Shown here in pieces: positions 1-7,041 of a stretch of 40,958 nt of DNA. Position 1 is the stretch's first letter. Each line of letters starts with the position of its first letter. A program made the position numbers and the translations under genes. The DNA comes from Deltaproteobacteria bacterium (GTDB lineage: Bacteria; Myxococcota_A; UBA9160; SMWR01). Location: contig JAFDDG010000029.1 of NCBI GenBank assembly GCA_019310965.1, forward strand, positions 1-40,958. The letters are read 5' to 3'. Below the pieces are notes generated by a model, which was not told where the DNA came from, did no database searches, and was given only the letters and a program-made list of their open reading frames with translations.

Positions 1-32
1 CACCCCCCCCCCCCCCCCCCCCCCAAAAAAAA
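1..32. other. Low-complexity C-run/A-run at the sequence end
   Basis: Bases 3-24 are 22 consecutive C, followed directly by eight A (25-32). The A8 doubles as the U-tract of the minus-strand terminator next to it. The C22 run has no biological explanation I can see and is typical of an artefact at a contig end. Confidence 0.8.
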
Positions 33-62
33 GGTGGGGCCCGCTCGCAATGAGCGGGCCCC
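25..62 (-). terminator. Rho-independent terminator (minus strand)
   Basis: A perfect 11-bp stem (36-46 with 52-62) closes a 5-base loop. Read on the minus strand it is followed by three bases and then eight T (32-25). It lies downstream of the minus-strand gene ending near 308 and probably terminates that transcript. Confidence 0.8.
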
Positions 63-307
63 GAGGAAGGACAGGCTGTGAACTCGTTGGCGTTTTGGGT
101 CCACAGTCTCAAGGAATTCGCCAGGAAGTGCTCTGACGAGCGTCGTGCCGGCGCGGCTCGTCCAGGGGACCGGTGCCGGTGCGACGTGCCTCCTTGGCTC
201 GTTCGCTACCTTCTGAATACAGCAGGAGCAGGGGCGCGAACCTCCCCTATTTGAGTGGGCTCGCCACGATTCCACTGCGCCATGCCCCGAGGGGCAGAGC
301 GTCGAAT

Positions 308-630
308 TCAGCCGCGGGCTAGGCGCCTGATAGATGGCTTCGGGAGATTCCGGCTCATCCCCGTCGGCGGCCGCTGAGTCGGAGGGATGCTCGGCCTTGA
401 GGGCGGTCTGGAGGGCTTCACACACGCTCTCTGAATGCTCCACACCGCGAGCCGTCAGCTCCGCGGGAAGCAATCGTGAGGACCGCCCGCATCTGGCTGG
501 TGCCGATACTCCCCACGTCGAGGCCCGCCCGCTCGAGCGCCAGGCGCACGGTGTCGCGAGCCTCGAGCTTGGCGAGGTCGGTTCGTAGCTCCAGACCGTC
601 CGCGACGTGCTCGAAGATGGATTTTGCCAT
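308..630 (-). pseudogene. Small hypothetical protein, broken by two single-base frameshifts
   Basis: The reading frame starts at ATG 630-628 (MAKSIFEHVADGLELRT...) behind a purine-rich AAGGGGGG at about 643-650. It runs cleanly to about 470. There the frame hits a nearby stop (418), while the next frame continues coherently as LPAELTARGVEHSESVC and then EALQTALKAEHP. One extra base near 468-476 explains the switch. A second extra base near 322-330 would restore an ending ...IYQRLARG and a TGA at 308-310. The repaired product would be about 107 residues, acidic and helical, with no signal peptide. I do not recognise the family with certainty. Both defects lie within 500 bases of the sequence end, so sequencing error is at least as likely as true gene decay. 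Confidence 0.5.
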
Positions 631-637
631 CGGCGAC

Positions 638-657
638 GAGACCCCCCTTCGGGTCTC
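638..657. other. Small inverted repeat in the 5' region of the minus-strand gene
   Basis: A 7-bp stem, GAGACCC (638-644) and GGGTCTC (651-657), has a 6-base loop. It overlaps the likely ribosome-binding purines of the gene starting at 630. It could be a local mRNA hairpin; no function is demonstrated. Confidence 0.3.
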
Positions 658-777
658 ATCGGAGCGGGGCACGGGGACTCAATTCCCATTTTTCCGCATC
701 GCGCAACTCGTTCTGCCTCGCCGCGCCGCGCACCGCGGGTTGGAATCGGTATCATGCGACTTCCAAGGGGGAACGTC

Positions 778-1881
778 TTGAGTCTGCACCCGCTCGCCGA
801 TCTGGCCGCCGACGCAGAGGTTCGCAAGGCGGCGGGATTCCGCGCCGCCGCAACGGAACTCACCGGCGAAGGTCTCTCCGTCCATTATCAGGCGGAGATC
901 GCCAACGCTCCCGACCGCGCCGGTGCGGGTCGTAAGTACTTCGTGGCGTATAACAGCCGGCTCGCGGCGGAGCGCAAGGCCGGCCGCGACGACGAACATC
1001 TCAGCTTGGCGCTGACCGAGTACTGCACGCGCGAGAGCACCGCGCTCGAGCTACCGGACGAGGCGGGAAGCGTCAGCTTCGTTCAGGCGCAGGTGCCGCT
1101 GAAGAGCGCTGCAGAAGACAAGTCGAAGGGCGCTGCGGATCCCAACAAGGGTGTCGGTCGCATCGACATGTTGGGCGTTGGCGACGAAGATCGGTTGGTC
1201 ATCGCACAAGTTCGCTACCTGGCCCCCAGCGCTTCGCGTGGCCGGACGGGCGATACCCCGTTGCGCGCATTGCTCGAGGGCCTCTCCGCCGCGGCGATCG
1301 CGCAGGCGAACCTCGCTGCGCTGCGGGAAGAGGTCGCCGCGAAGTCGGGCCGCAGCGTGAGCGACGGGCCGCCCGTTCTGATCCTCGTAGGCAGCCCGCG
1401 CTATTGGGAGCTGTGTCGCAAGCGCGAAGCACAGAAGGGCGCCGCTTGGATCAAGGAGATGGAGAGGTTGGCCAGCGAGGTCGAGGCGGAGAGTGGCGTC
1501 AGCGTCATCTTCCTCTCGTGCAAGATCGACGGCGATCCGGGCTGGAGCTATCCGGACAGCAGCCCGGTGCTGGACGGCAAGCCTCGGCTCGACCGCGCCT
1601 GGGAGTACGGCGCCGGTCGCGTGAAGCCGAAGCCGAAGCCGCGTCCCAGGGTGATCGATCCGGCGGATCTGCCGGTAGAGCCGGACCTCTCACGCCCGGT
1701 GCGCACCTACTCCGTGAGTGAGACGTTCGAGCGCGGCGAACGCATCGATCACAAGACGCTCGGGCAGGGCGTGGTGCAGGGCATCGCCGGCAACGGCAAG
1801 ATCAACGTGCTGTTCGGCGAGCTCAAGAAAGTCCTCGTCCACGGCCGCCCCGCGCCGGCTGGCGTGGCCCCGCCGACCTAG
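778..1881 (+). CDS. PD-(D/E)XK nuclease-like protein with C-terminal SH3/Tudor-like segment
   Basis: The protein has 367 residues from TTG 778, preceded by AAGGGGG at 765-771. An in-frame ATG at 754 is an alternative start. The central segment around residues 125-145 reads GRIDMLGVGDEDRLVIAQVRY. It has the shape of the beta-hairpin of the PD-(D/E)XK fold, with D followed about a dozen residues later by (E/Q)xK, but the expected final Lys is Arg. A helical TPLRALLEGLSAAAIAQ segment follows, as in that fold. A Pro/Lys-rich linker (KPKPKPRPR) leads to a C-terminal YSVSETFERGERIDHKTLGQG...KINVLF segment of SH3/Tudor-like type, common in myxobacterial proteins. It is probably cytoplasmic; no signal peptide is visible. 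Nuclease activity is uncertain because of the Lys replacement. Confidence 0.65.
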   Translation: MSLHPLADLAADAEVRKAAGFRAAATELTGEGLSVHYQAEIANAPDRAGAGRKYFVAYNSRLAAERKAGRDDEHLSLALTEYCTRESTALELPDEAGSVSFVQAQVPLKSAAEDKSKGAADPNKGVGRIDMLGVGDEDRLVIAQVRYLAPSASRGRTGDTPLRALLEGLSAAAIAQANLAALREEVAAKSGRSVSDGPPVLILVGSPRYWELCRKREAQKGAAWIKEMERLASEVEAESGVSVIFLSCKIDGDPGWSYPDSSPVLDGKPRLDRAWEYGAGRVKPKPKPRPRVIDPADLPVEPDLSRPVRTYSVSETFERGERIDHKTLGQGVVQGIAGNGKINVLFGELKKVLVHGRPAPAGVAPPT

Positions 1882-1905
1882 AGGCCATCTCAACAGCCCC
1901 TCGGT

Positions 1906-2012
1906 CGCCAGTCACCTGCCTTCGACCCGATCTCTGCGTTGCGAAATCTCGCCGGTGCGCCGGCTATGGCTGCGATTTTTCGCTGGCAGAGCCCGTCCCC
2001 CGCCAACTGGCG
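1906..2012. repeat. Long imperfect inverted repeat, REP/MITE-like or structured RNA
   Basis: Nested arms are visible: CGCCAGT (1906-1912) with ACTGGCG (2006-2012); CTGC (1934-1937) with GCAG (1986-1989); GCGAAATC (1941-1948) with GATTTTTCGC (1974-1983, two bulged T); and an inner GCCGG/CCGGC stem (1951-1955/1960-1964) around TGCG. The element lies between the gene ending at 1881 (+) and the gene ending at 2036 (-), so it could also act as their shared terminator. No coding sequence is seen in 1882-2035. Confidence 0.45.
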
Positions 2013-2035
2013 AGCATCCGAACGTGCAGAGACGC

Positions 2036-2419
2036 CTAGTGTGTGCGGCCGTGAACCTGGATCACTTCGACGCGGCCCGACGGGGCCACCCAAGACGATG
2101 CGAACCAGCTCGTCACGCTGACCAGCAGCGATCCGAGGAGTGCCGATCCGAAGCCGGCCACGTGAAAGCCGTCGATGAGGGCAGCCACCAATCCGAACAT
2201 CGCCGCATTGACGACCCAGAGGAAGAGGCCAAGGGTCAGCAGTGTCACGGGCAGCGTCAGCAACACGACTACGGGGCGCACCACCGCGTTTACGATGCCG
2301 AGCAGCAGCGCCGCCAGGAGCAACGTCGCCTCTCCCCGGATCTCGACTCCCGGCACCACGCGTGCGGCGATCCACAGGCCCATTGCGCTGATGACGAGGC
2401 GGATCAGGAATCCGGTCAC
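2036..2419 (-). CDS. YvlD/phage-holin-4 family small membrane protein
   Basis: The product has 127 residues from GTG 2419-2417, with AGAGGAG about 8 bases upstream. Four hydrophobic segments are evident: FLIRLVISAMGLWIAARVV, LLLAALLLGIVNAVVRPVVV, LLTLPVTLLTLGLFLWVVNAAMFG and a glycine/alanine-rich fourth with FGSALLGSLLVSVTSWF. The VNAVVRPVVVLLTLPVTLLTLGLF core is characteristic of the PF04020 family, whose members are inner-membrane proteins of unknown role. The C-terminus (PSGRVEVIQVHGRTH) is short and polar. The gene appears to be transcribed alone, divergent from the OmpA-type gene at 2681. Confidence 0.85.
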   Translation of the reverse strand: MTGFLIRLVISAMGLWIAARVVPGVEIRGEATLLLAALLLGIVNAVVRPVVVLLTLPVTLLTLGLFLWVVNAAMFGLVAALIDGFHVAGFGSALLGSLLVSVTSWFASSWVAPSGRVEVIQVHGRTH

Positions 2420-2549
2420 GGTCGCGGTCTCCTCTCGGCGAGAATAACCGTCGTGGAGTCGGATGAAAGGGGCTGAAAGGGCCGCCCGAGCCGCATCTGT
2501 CGAGAAAGGGGACGGGCTCGATCCGCGGCACACGGCGCGCACTTCGGCT

Positions 2550-2571
2550 GTCGCTTGCCGGTCGCTTGCCG
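2550..2571 (+). repeat. 11-bp tandem duplication
   Basis: GTCGCTTGCCG occurs twice in direct succession (2550-2560 and 2561-2571), in the divergent promoter region between 2419 (-) and 2681 (+). One helical turn of spacing would suit a regulator half-site, but simple slippage is also possible. Confidence 0.5.
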
Positions 2572-2680
2572 CCGGCTCGAGGAATAGTGTTGCGATTTCG
2601 AAGGGGTTGCGGTCATCATGCAGCGACCGACCGGTACTGCCGACCGGGCTGGTGGAGTGTCTTCCAACAAGCGAGGTTCG

Positions 2681-3796
2681 ATGCAAATGCAGGTTATTCG
2701 CAAGACTCAGATCGGGCTCATGGCCGCCGTGCTCAGCACCGCGGGTTGCGCCAGTCTTTCCCCCGTGGGCGAGTTGGCCGACCGCGCGCCGATCGATGCT
2801 CAGCCGATCACGCTCGAAGGCAATGAGGTGCGGGTGACGGATCACGTCGTCGTGATCACGGACGGCTCCGGCACCCAGTATATGAACCAGACCTTTCCGG
2901 AGGCCAAGGCGCTGACCCGGAGCTTCGTGAAGGCGATGCCCGCGGCGGACGTTCGTGCGCCCGAGAGCTCGAGTGGCTACAACGCCGGCGCCGTCGGTTT
3001 TGGCGGTGAGGAGCGCAACAGCGTGACGGTTCGCCCGTTCGATCGCGCCGCGCTGGCCGCCCAGGCCGATAGTTTGAAGGTGATGGGTGCCATCGACGGC
3101 ATGGGCGGCACCACGCCGTTGCACTACGTGATCGGCGAGCTCACGGGAGGAATGGTGGGGCTCCAGGGACGTGCCGCACTGGTCGTCTTCTCCGACGGTC
3201 TGCCGGACGATCCCGACGCCGCTCTCGCGAGCGCGAAGACGTTGGTGGAGACGCGCGCCGACGACACCTGCATCCACGCGGTGCAGACCGGCGACAGCGC
3301 CGACGGGCAGGCGTTCCTGAAGCGGCTCACGGGCCTCACCAACTGCGGCAGCTTGCGCAGCGGTGCCGACCTCACGTCGAACTTCGAAGTGCAGCAGCTG
3401 GCGAAGGCCGTCTTCGTCGGCCCCGGCACGGAGCCGGTGGCCGCCGGCCCCTGTGATGGCGTCGTGCGGCTGCGCGGCATCGAGTTCGCCTTCGACCGCG
3501 CTGAGATCGTGAGCTCGAGCAAGCCGGTCCTGGATGCGGCGGCGCACCAGTTGCAGCAGTGCCCGAACATTCGCGTCAACATCAGTGGCCACACCGACTC
3601 GAGCGGCAGCGAGTCCTACAACAACGGCTTGTCGTACCGCCGGGCCGAGTCCACGAAGTCCTACTTCGTGAGCCAGGGTGTCGACGTGAGCCGTCTCGAG
3701 GCCGAGGGTCACGGCGAATCCCAGCCGGTGGCGGAGAATGACACGAGGGACGGTCGTGCGCGCAACCGCCGCGTGGAGCTGGCGCCGATTCGCTGA
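2681..3796 (+). CDS. Lipoprotein with VWA-like domain and C-terminal OmpA/MotB domain
   Basis: The protein has 371 residues from ATG 2681, with GCGAGG just upstream. The signal peptide ends in a lipobox (STAGC, Cys23), predicting a lipid-anchored outer-membrane protein. Residues of about 54-240 resemble a von Willebrand A domain: VVVITDGSGT sits at the MIDAS position (canonical DxSxS, here DGSGT), and RAALVVFSDGLPDDP matches the later strand. Residues of about 260-371 form an OmpA-like peptidoglycan-binding domain, with IEFAFDRAEI, ISGHTDSSGSESYNNGLSYRRA and the closing GRARNRRVEL. OmpA domains of this type bind diaminopimelate in peptidoglycan. The VWA half may bind a protein partner at the envelope; that is inference. 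A strong hairpin terminator follows at 3821. Confidence 0.85.
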   Translation: MQMQVIRKTQIGLMAAVLSTAGCASLSPVGELADRAPIDAQPITLEGNEVRVTDHVVVITDGSGTQYMNQTFPEAKALTRSFVKAMPAADVRAPESSSGYNAGAVGFGGEERNSVTVRPFDRAALAAQADSLKVMGAIDGMGGTTPLHYVIGELTGGMVGLQGRAALVVFSDGLPDDPDAALASAKTLVETRADDTCIHAVQTGDSADGQAFLKRLTGLTNCGSLRSGADLTSNFEVQQLAKAVFVGPGTEPVAAGPCDGVVRLRGIEFAFDRAEIVSSSKPVLDAAAHQLQQCPNIRVNISGHTDSSGSESYNNGLSYRRAESTKSYFVSQGVDVSRLEAEGHGESQPVAENDTRDGRARNRRVELAPIR

Positions 3797-3820
3797 CCGC
3801 GGCCTCGGCTGGGGCGTTCG

Positions 3821-3861
3821 AGAGGGTCCGGCCCCGCGCTGTGGCGCGGGCCGGACCCTCT
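3821..3861 (+). terminator. Strong hairpin terminator
   Basis: An 18-bp GC-rich stem with one bulged C (3821-3839 pairs with 3844-3861) closes a TGTG loop. It lies 25 bases after the OmpA-type gene. The following tract is TTCCC, so the U-run is weak. It sits between convergent genes and may serve both. Confidence 0.75.
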
Positions 3862-3922
3862 TCCCATTCCTCCCTCGGGGTCTGGTGGGGCGCTCCCTCA
3901 GAGGGTGAAATGCGCCTCGAGG

Positions 3923-4600
3923 TCACACCGCGGCATCGTCGCTGCTGCCGGGGGCGCGGGACATGCGCTCCTCGACTTCGTCGAAGTCGACTCCGATGAA
4001 GATGCCCTCCGCGTCGGCGGTCAACCGGTCGCCGGCGTGGCAGGTGGCGCGCGCGACCGTTCGACGGCCGCGTTGCTCGTGGATCCAGGCCTCGAAGCGC
4101 AGCGGCTGTTTCACCGGGGTGATCTGCCGGTAGCGCACCTTCAGCACGGCCGTCATGCCGGGGGTGTCGCCCAGGCTCTGGGCGGCGCCGAGCGCTTCGT
4201 CGAAGAGCGCGGCCACCCAGCCGCCGTGGACGCCGTGGGGTGGGCCCTCGTAACGGCGGCCCATCTGCAGCTCGCCGACGACACACCGCGCGCCATTCCC
4301 CCGAGTGCCGGGCCCGAGTACCAGCGGCGGTGCGACGGGATTGAGATGCCCGCGGATCGGGCTCTGCGCGAGGTAGGCGTGGCGGGCCTCTGGCGCGGAT
4401 TCGGGATGCGCGCCAGCTGCGTCGTACCAGCGGGGCCGGCGCGGTCCCGTGAGACGCTCGCGCAGGGCGGTGGCCAGGCGGTGAGCCGCCGCCACGTCTT
4501 CGGGCTCCAGGTCGGCCACGACGAGGGCCTCCGCGATGTGGCGCAGCTCCGTCGCCAGGGCGAGGCCTTCCTCCCGGCTCGTCGAGTCTCGGTCGGTCAT
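3923..4600 (-). CDS. PaaI-type hotdog-fold thioesterase
   Basis: The product has 225 residues from ATG 4600-4598. A GAGGAG lies 12 bases upstream, rather far, so the start is moderately certain. The N-terminal ~80 residues are helical and not part of the enzyme core. The hotdog core begins near residue 95 and includes PPHGVHGGWVAALFDEALG: the HGG at residues 125-127 followed by Asp134 is the active-site arrangement of PaaI/THEM4-like acyl-CoA thioesterases. LKVRYRQITPVKQPLRFEAW and ADAEGIFIGVD fit later strands of the fold. The likely reaction is hydrolysis of an acyl-CoA thioester in the cytoplasm; the substrate is unknown. Confidence 0.85.
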   Translation of the reverse strand: MTDRDSTSREEGLALATELRHIAEALVVADLEPEDVAAAHRLATALRERLTGPRRPRWYDAAGAHPESAPEARHAYLAQSPIRGHLNPVAPPLVLGPGTRGNGARCVVGELQMGRRYEGPPHGVHGGWVAALFDEALGAAQSLGDTPGMTAVLKVRYRQITPVKQPLRFEAWIHEQRGRRTVARATCHAGDRLTADAEGIFIGVDFDEVEERMSRAPGSSDDAAV

Positions 4601-4761
4601 GGGCTCGGTCGTCTCCTCTGCCGCTGCGAGTGCCGGTCGTCGACGCCGTGGGCGAGAGCGCGGTGTGCTGCCGCCGCTATCCGAGCACGCGCCGGGGACG
4701 TGCCCCCCCCCCGAGATTGCGGCCGAGGCTCGCTCGAACGGCCGCAGCAGCGGCCGAGGCG

Positions 4762-5472
4762 CTAGCGCTCCGCGGCTCGCGCCAGCTCCGAGAGGCGCCG
4801 TGGCGTGAACTGGTCGTGCTCGTTGAACAGCGCCGTCGGCGTCCAGCCCGGCAGCGCCGAGAAATGGCGAACGCGGAGGCTGACCGCTCCGGTGGCGTCG
4901 ATCACCCACGGGTCGTCGCTGCGTTCGAACCAGAGCGTCACCATGTGGTTCGCTCCGTCACGCTTGCGCTTTACGATCGCTCGGTAGAGTTCGTCGGGCG
5001 GGAAGCCGAACTGCCGCAGCAGCTCGTAGGCGATCAGGTCGAGTCCATCGCAGTCGTCGCCGTTGCGGTCGAGCAGATCCTTGGTGGTCGGCCAGGGGTC
5101 GGAGGCGGCATCTGTGGGCGGGTCGAAGCGATAGTGCCGGCGCGCCACGGCCTGGGTCCACAGCGTGATCCGCTTGGCCAGCGACAGCCGCTCGTCCGCC
5201 TCCCAGTGGCCCATCTTGACCCGCAGGAGCGCTGAGCGCCGCTTTGCCCGAAGCGTCTCGGCGTCCGCCAGCGCGGTGTGGGGTCGGTCGCGCCGCTCGC
5301 GGCGCTGCCAGTCGGCGACCTTGGCTACCCACGGGTCCGTGTCGGTAGAGGTCGGGTTGAAGAAGCCGAATTGGACGTCGCCGCTGCCCCCCAGCCCGGT
5401 GGAGGCGCAGCCCACCAGCAGGCCGAGAGTCAGCAGCAGTCCCAGCGCACGGACGGGCGACAACACGAACAT
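4762..5472 (-). CDS. Bacterial transglutaminase-like cysteine protease (BTLCP), lipoprotein
   Basis: The protein has 236 residues from ATG 5472-5470. The lipobox LLVGC (Cys22) predicts a lipoprotein. The catalytic triad of the PF06035 transglutaminase-like fold is visible: Cys141 in RNGDDCDGLDL, His176 in GANHMVTLWF and Asp192 in WVIDATG. Family members include LapG-type periplasmic proteases that cleave surface adhesins. No adhesin or GGDEF/EAL partner gene is in the window, so the substrate is unknown. A -10 box, TATACT, ends seven bases before the ATG, predicting an almost leaderless mRNA. Confidence 0.85.
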   Translation of the reverse strand: MFVLSPVRALGLLLTLGLLVGCASTGLGGSGDVQFGFFNPTSTDTDPWVAKVADWQRRERRDRPHTALADAETLRAKRRSALLRVKMGHWEADERLSLAKRITLWTQAVARRHYRFDPPTDAASDPWPTTKDLLDRNGDDCDGLDLIAYELLRQFGFPPDELYRAIVKRKRDGANHMVTLWFERSDDPWVIDATGAVSLRVRHFSALPGWTPTALFNEHDQFTPRRLSELARAAER

Positions 5473-5479
5473 CGCACCC

Positions 5480-5509
5480 AGTATACGGCGCTGAAGGTTC
5501 CGACGGCAA
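5480..5509 (-). promoter_or_regulatory. Sigma-70-type promoter for the BTLCP gene
   Basis: On the minus strand, TTGCCG (5509-5504) is followed after 18 bases by TATACT (5485-5480). Transcription would begin about base 5473, one base before the ATG at 5472. Confidence 0.6.
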
Positions 5510-5517
5510 AGACACGA

Positions 5518-5548
5518 AGGCCCGGCGGTGGAACACACCGCCGGGCCT
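5518..5548 (-). terminator. Hairpin terminator
   Basis: A perfect 13-bp stem (5518-5530 with 5536-5548) with a 5-base loop lies 21 bases after the stop of the minus-strand gene ending at 5570. Only a weak T-rich stretch follows. Confidence 0.7.
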
Positions 5549-5569
5549 CGAATCCAGCTCGAACCTGGG

Positions 5570-6064
5570 CTACTTGAGCTCGATCGAGAGCGCCTGACCG
5601 GCGAGCGTCAGCTGCACGCCCCGCACGTCGGATTCCAGCGTGATGACCACGCCGTGCTCGTTGCGCATCGTGAGCGTGGCGATGCCCTTGCCCATGGCCG
5701 CACCTGCCTCGACCGCCACGTAGGTGCCGGCGAAGTCTTCGATGCTCGTCAGATTCTCCACCGGGCCGAGCGCGGACATGCGCGAGACGCCGAGGTCGCC
5801 GAGGGAGATGCCGCGCAGCGAAAACGCGTGCTCCTGGCCGTCGACGAGAAGCGATCCCTCACCGATGCGCGCGCCGATGCCAGCAGCGATCGTGCGGCTC
5901 TGGAGCTCGACGAACGCCGGCGGAGCCGCGGTGACCGGTGCCTCTGCGACCGGCGTGGCCGTGTCCTTTTGGATCTGTATGGTGCCGCCGCCCACGTCAT
6001 CCGCGGCCGCCGTGAACGAAACGAACATCAGAGAAAGCGCAATCGCGCTGATTTTTCGGATCAC
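5570..6064 (-). CDS. Secreted hypothetical protein
   Basis: The product has 164 residues from GTG 6064-6062, with AAAAGGAG six bases upstream. A signal peptide (MIRKISAIALSLMFVSFTAAA, cleavage near Ala-Ala-Asp-Asp) predicts a periplasmic location. After a Pro/Ala-rich spacer, the domain at residues of about 60-164 is rich in Gly and beta-strand-forming residues: ISLGDLGVSRMSALGPVENL, DFAGTYVAVEAGAAMGKG and TMRNEHGVVITLESDVRGVQ. I do not recognise a named family. The LGD-G-S and GTY-A-AGAA-G patterns look conserved rather than random. It is flanked by its own terminator and a separate promoter region, so it is probably monocistronic. Confidence 0.75.
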   Translation of the reverse strand: MIRKISAIALSLMFVSFTAAADDVGGGTIQIQKDTATPVAEAPVTAAPPAFVELQSRTIAAGIGARIGEGSLLVDGQEHAFSLRGISLGDLGVSRMSALGPVENLTSIEDFAGTYVAVEAGAAMGKGIATLTMRNEHGVVITLESDVRGVQLTLAGQALSIELK

Positions 6065-6181
6065 TGGGGTCTCCTTTTCAGTTGCTCAGCGGCCCCCGCC
6101 CAGGGGAGCCTGACCGTATTATTCGTGGGTCTGCGGGGAGTTGCAAGGCCTGCTCGCATTCGCCAGAAGCGGTCCTCCTGC

Positions 6182-6955
6182 TCACTCCAGATCCAGCCAC
6201 ACCGGCGCGTGGTCCGAGGCGGTGAGTCCCGCCTGCTTCTTGCGCCATTCGCGATCGATCTCGGCTCCTTGCACGCGTCGCCGAACCGCGGCTGTGGCCA
6301 GAAGGAAGTCGATGCGCAGCCCCTGCTTACGGTGGAAAGCGCCTCCCCGGTAGTCCCACCAGGAGAATGCCTGGGTGTCGGGGTGAAGCGCGCGCCAGAC
6401 GTCTTCCAGTCCGGTGCCGGTCACGGAACGCCAGCGTTCGCGCTCTGCCGGCGTGTGGAAGATCGCGCCACGAAGCTGCTGTGCATTCCAGCTGTCGAGA
6501 TCCGTGGGGCAGATGTTGAAATCGCCGCACAGCACTGCTGGCGCGTCCGGGTCTTGGCGCGCCGCGAAGTGCGCCGTCAGAGTGTCGAGCCAGGCGAGCT
6601 TGCGGGTGTAGTCCTCGTGTTCGAGGTTCTTGCCGTTGGGTACGTACACCGTGGTGAAGGACAGGCCGGCAGCGTCGGCCGACAACAGGCGAGCGCCCAT
6701 TTCCTCCTGGCCGGGAAGCCCGCACTGGGTGACCTGCGGCGCCTCGCGAGCCAGGATCGCGACCCCGTTCCAGCTCTTCTGACCGTGAACGGCGGCAAAA
6801 TAGCCGAGCTCCGCGAATGCGTCGTGGGGGAACTTGTCGTCGGTGAGCTTGAGTTCCTGCAACCCGACGATGTCGGGTTTCCGCTCCCGCAGCCAGGCCC
6901 GCACGAACTCGAGTCGCGCCCGCAGGCCGTTGACGTTCCAAGTGGCGATGCGCAT
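6182..6955 (-). CDS. xth: Exodeoxyribonuclease III
   Basis: The protein has 257 residues from ATG 6955-6953. It is a complete endonuclease/exonuclease/phosphatase-fold AP endonuclease: MRIATWNVNGLRARL at the N-terminus, GLQELK with metal-binding Glu34, LCGDFNICPTDLDSW with the Asp/Asn pair, and the closing LTASDHAPVWLDLE with the catalytic Asp-His. It removes 3' blocks and incises abasic sites in base-excision repair. Length matches the family (about 250-270). It is divergent from surE across an 86-base intergenic region. TACGCT lies six bases before the ATG and there is no Shine-Dalgarno, so translation is probably leaderless. Confidence 0.95.
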   Translation of the reverse strand: MRIATWNVNGLRARLEFVRAWLRERKPDIVGLQELKLTDDKFPHDAFAELGYFAAVHGQKSWNGVAILAREAPQVTQCGLPGQEEMGARLLSADAAGLSFTTVYVPNGKNLEHEDYTRKLAWLDTLTAHFAARQDPDAPAVLCGDFNICPTDLDSWNAQQLRGAIFHTPAERERWRSVTGTGLEDVWRALHPDTQAFSWWDYRGGAFHRKQGLRIDFLLATAAVRRRVQGAEIDREWRKKQAGLTASDHAPVWLDLE

Positions 6956-6961
6956 GGGGCC

Positions 6962-6967
6962 AGCGTA
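6962..6967 (-). promoter_or_regulatory. -10 box abutting the xth start codon
   Basis: TACGCT (6967-6962, minus strand) is separated from the ATG by GGCCCC. The predicted transcription start coincides with the initiation codon. No good -35 is evident. Confidence 0.45.
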
Positions 6968-7029
6968 CCGCCAGGCGTCGTGAGTCGCACCGCCCGCCTT
7001 TCCGGATGCGGAAGCCACGGTTGGGCGGT

Positions 7030-7035
7030 TACCCT
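7030..7035 (+). promoter_or_regulatory. -10 box abutting the surE start codon
   Basis: TACCCT (7030-7035) is six bases before ATG 7042, so transcription would start on the A of the ATG. The GGAGG at 7036-7040 is only one base from the ATG, too close for a normal Shine-Dalgarno. Confidence 0.4.
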
Positions 7036-7041
7036 GGAGGC

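Noticed and set aside
2420..3712. Minus-strand extension of the YvlD-type gene antisense to the OmpA gene
   Set aside because: The membrane protein starts at GTG 2419 with a good ribosome site. The upstream part is antisense shadow.
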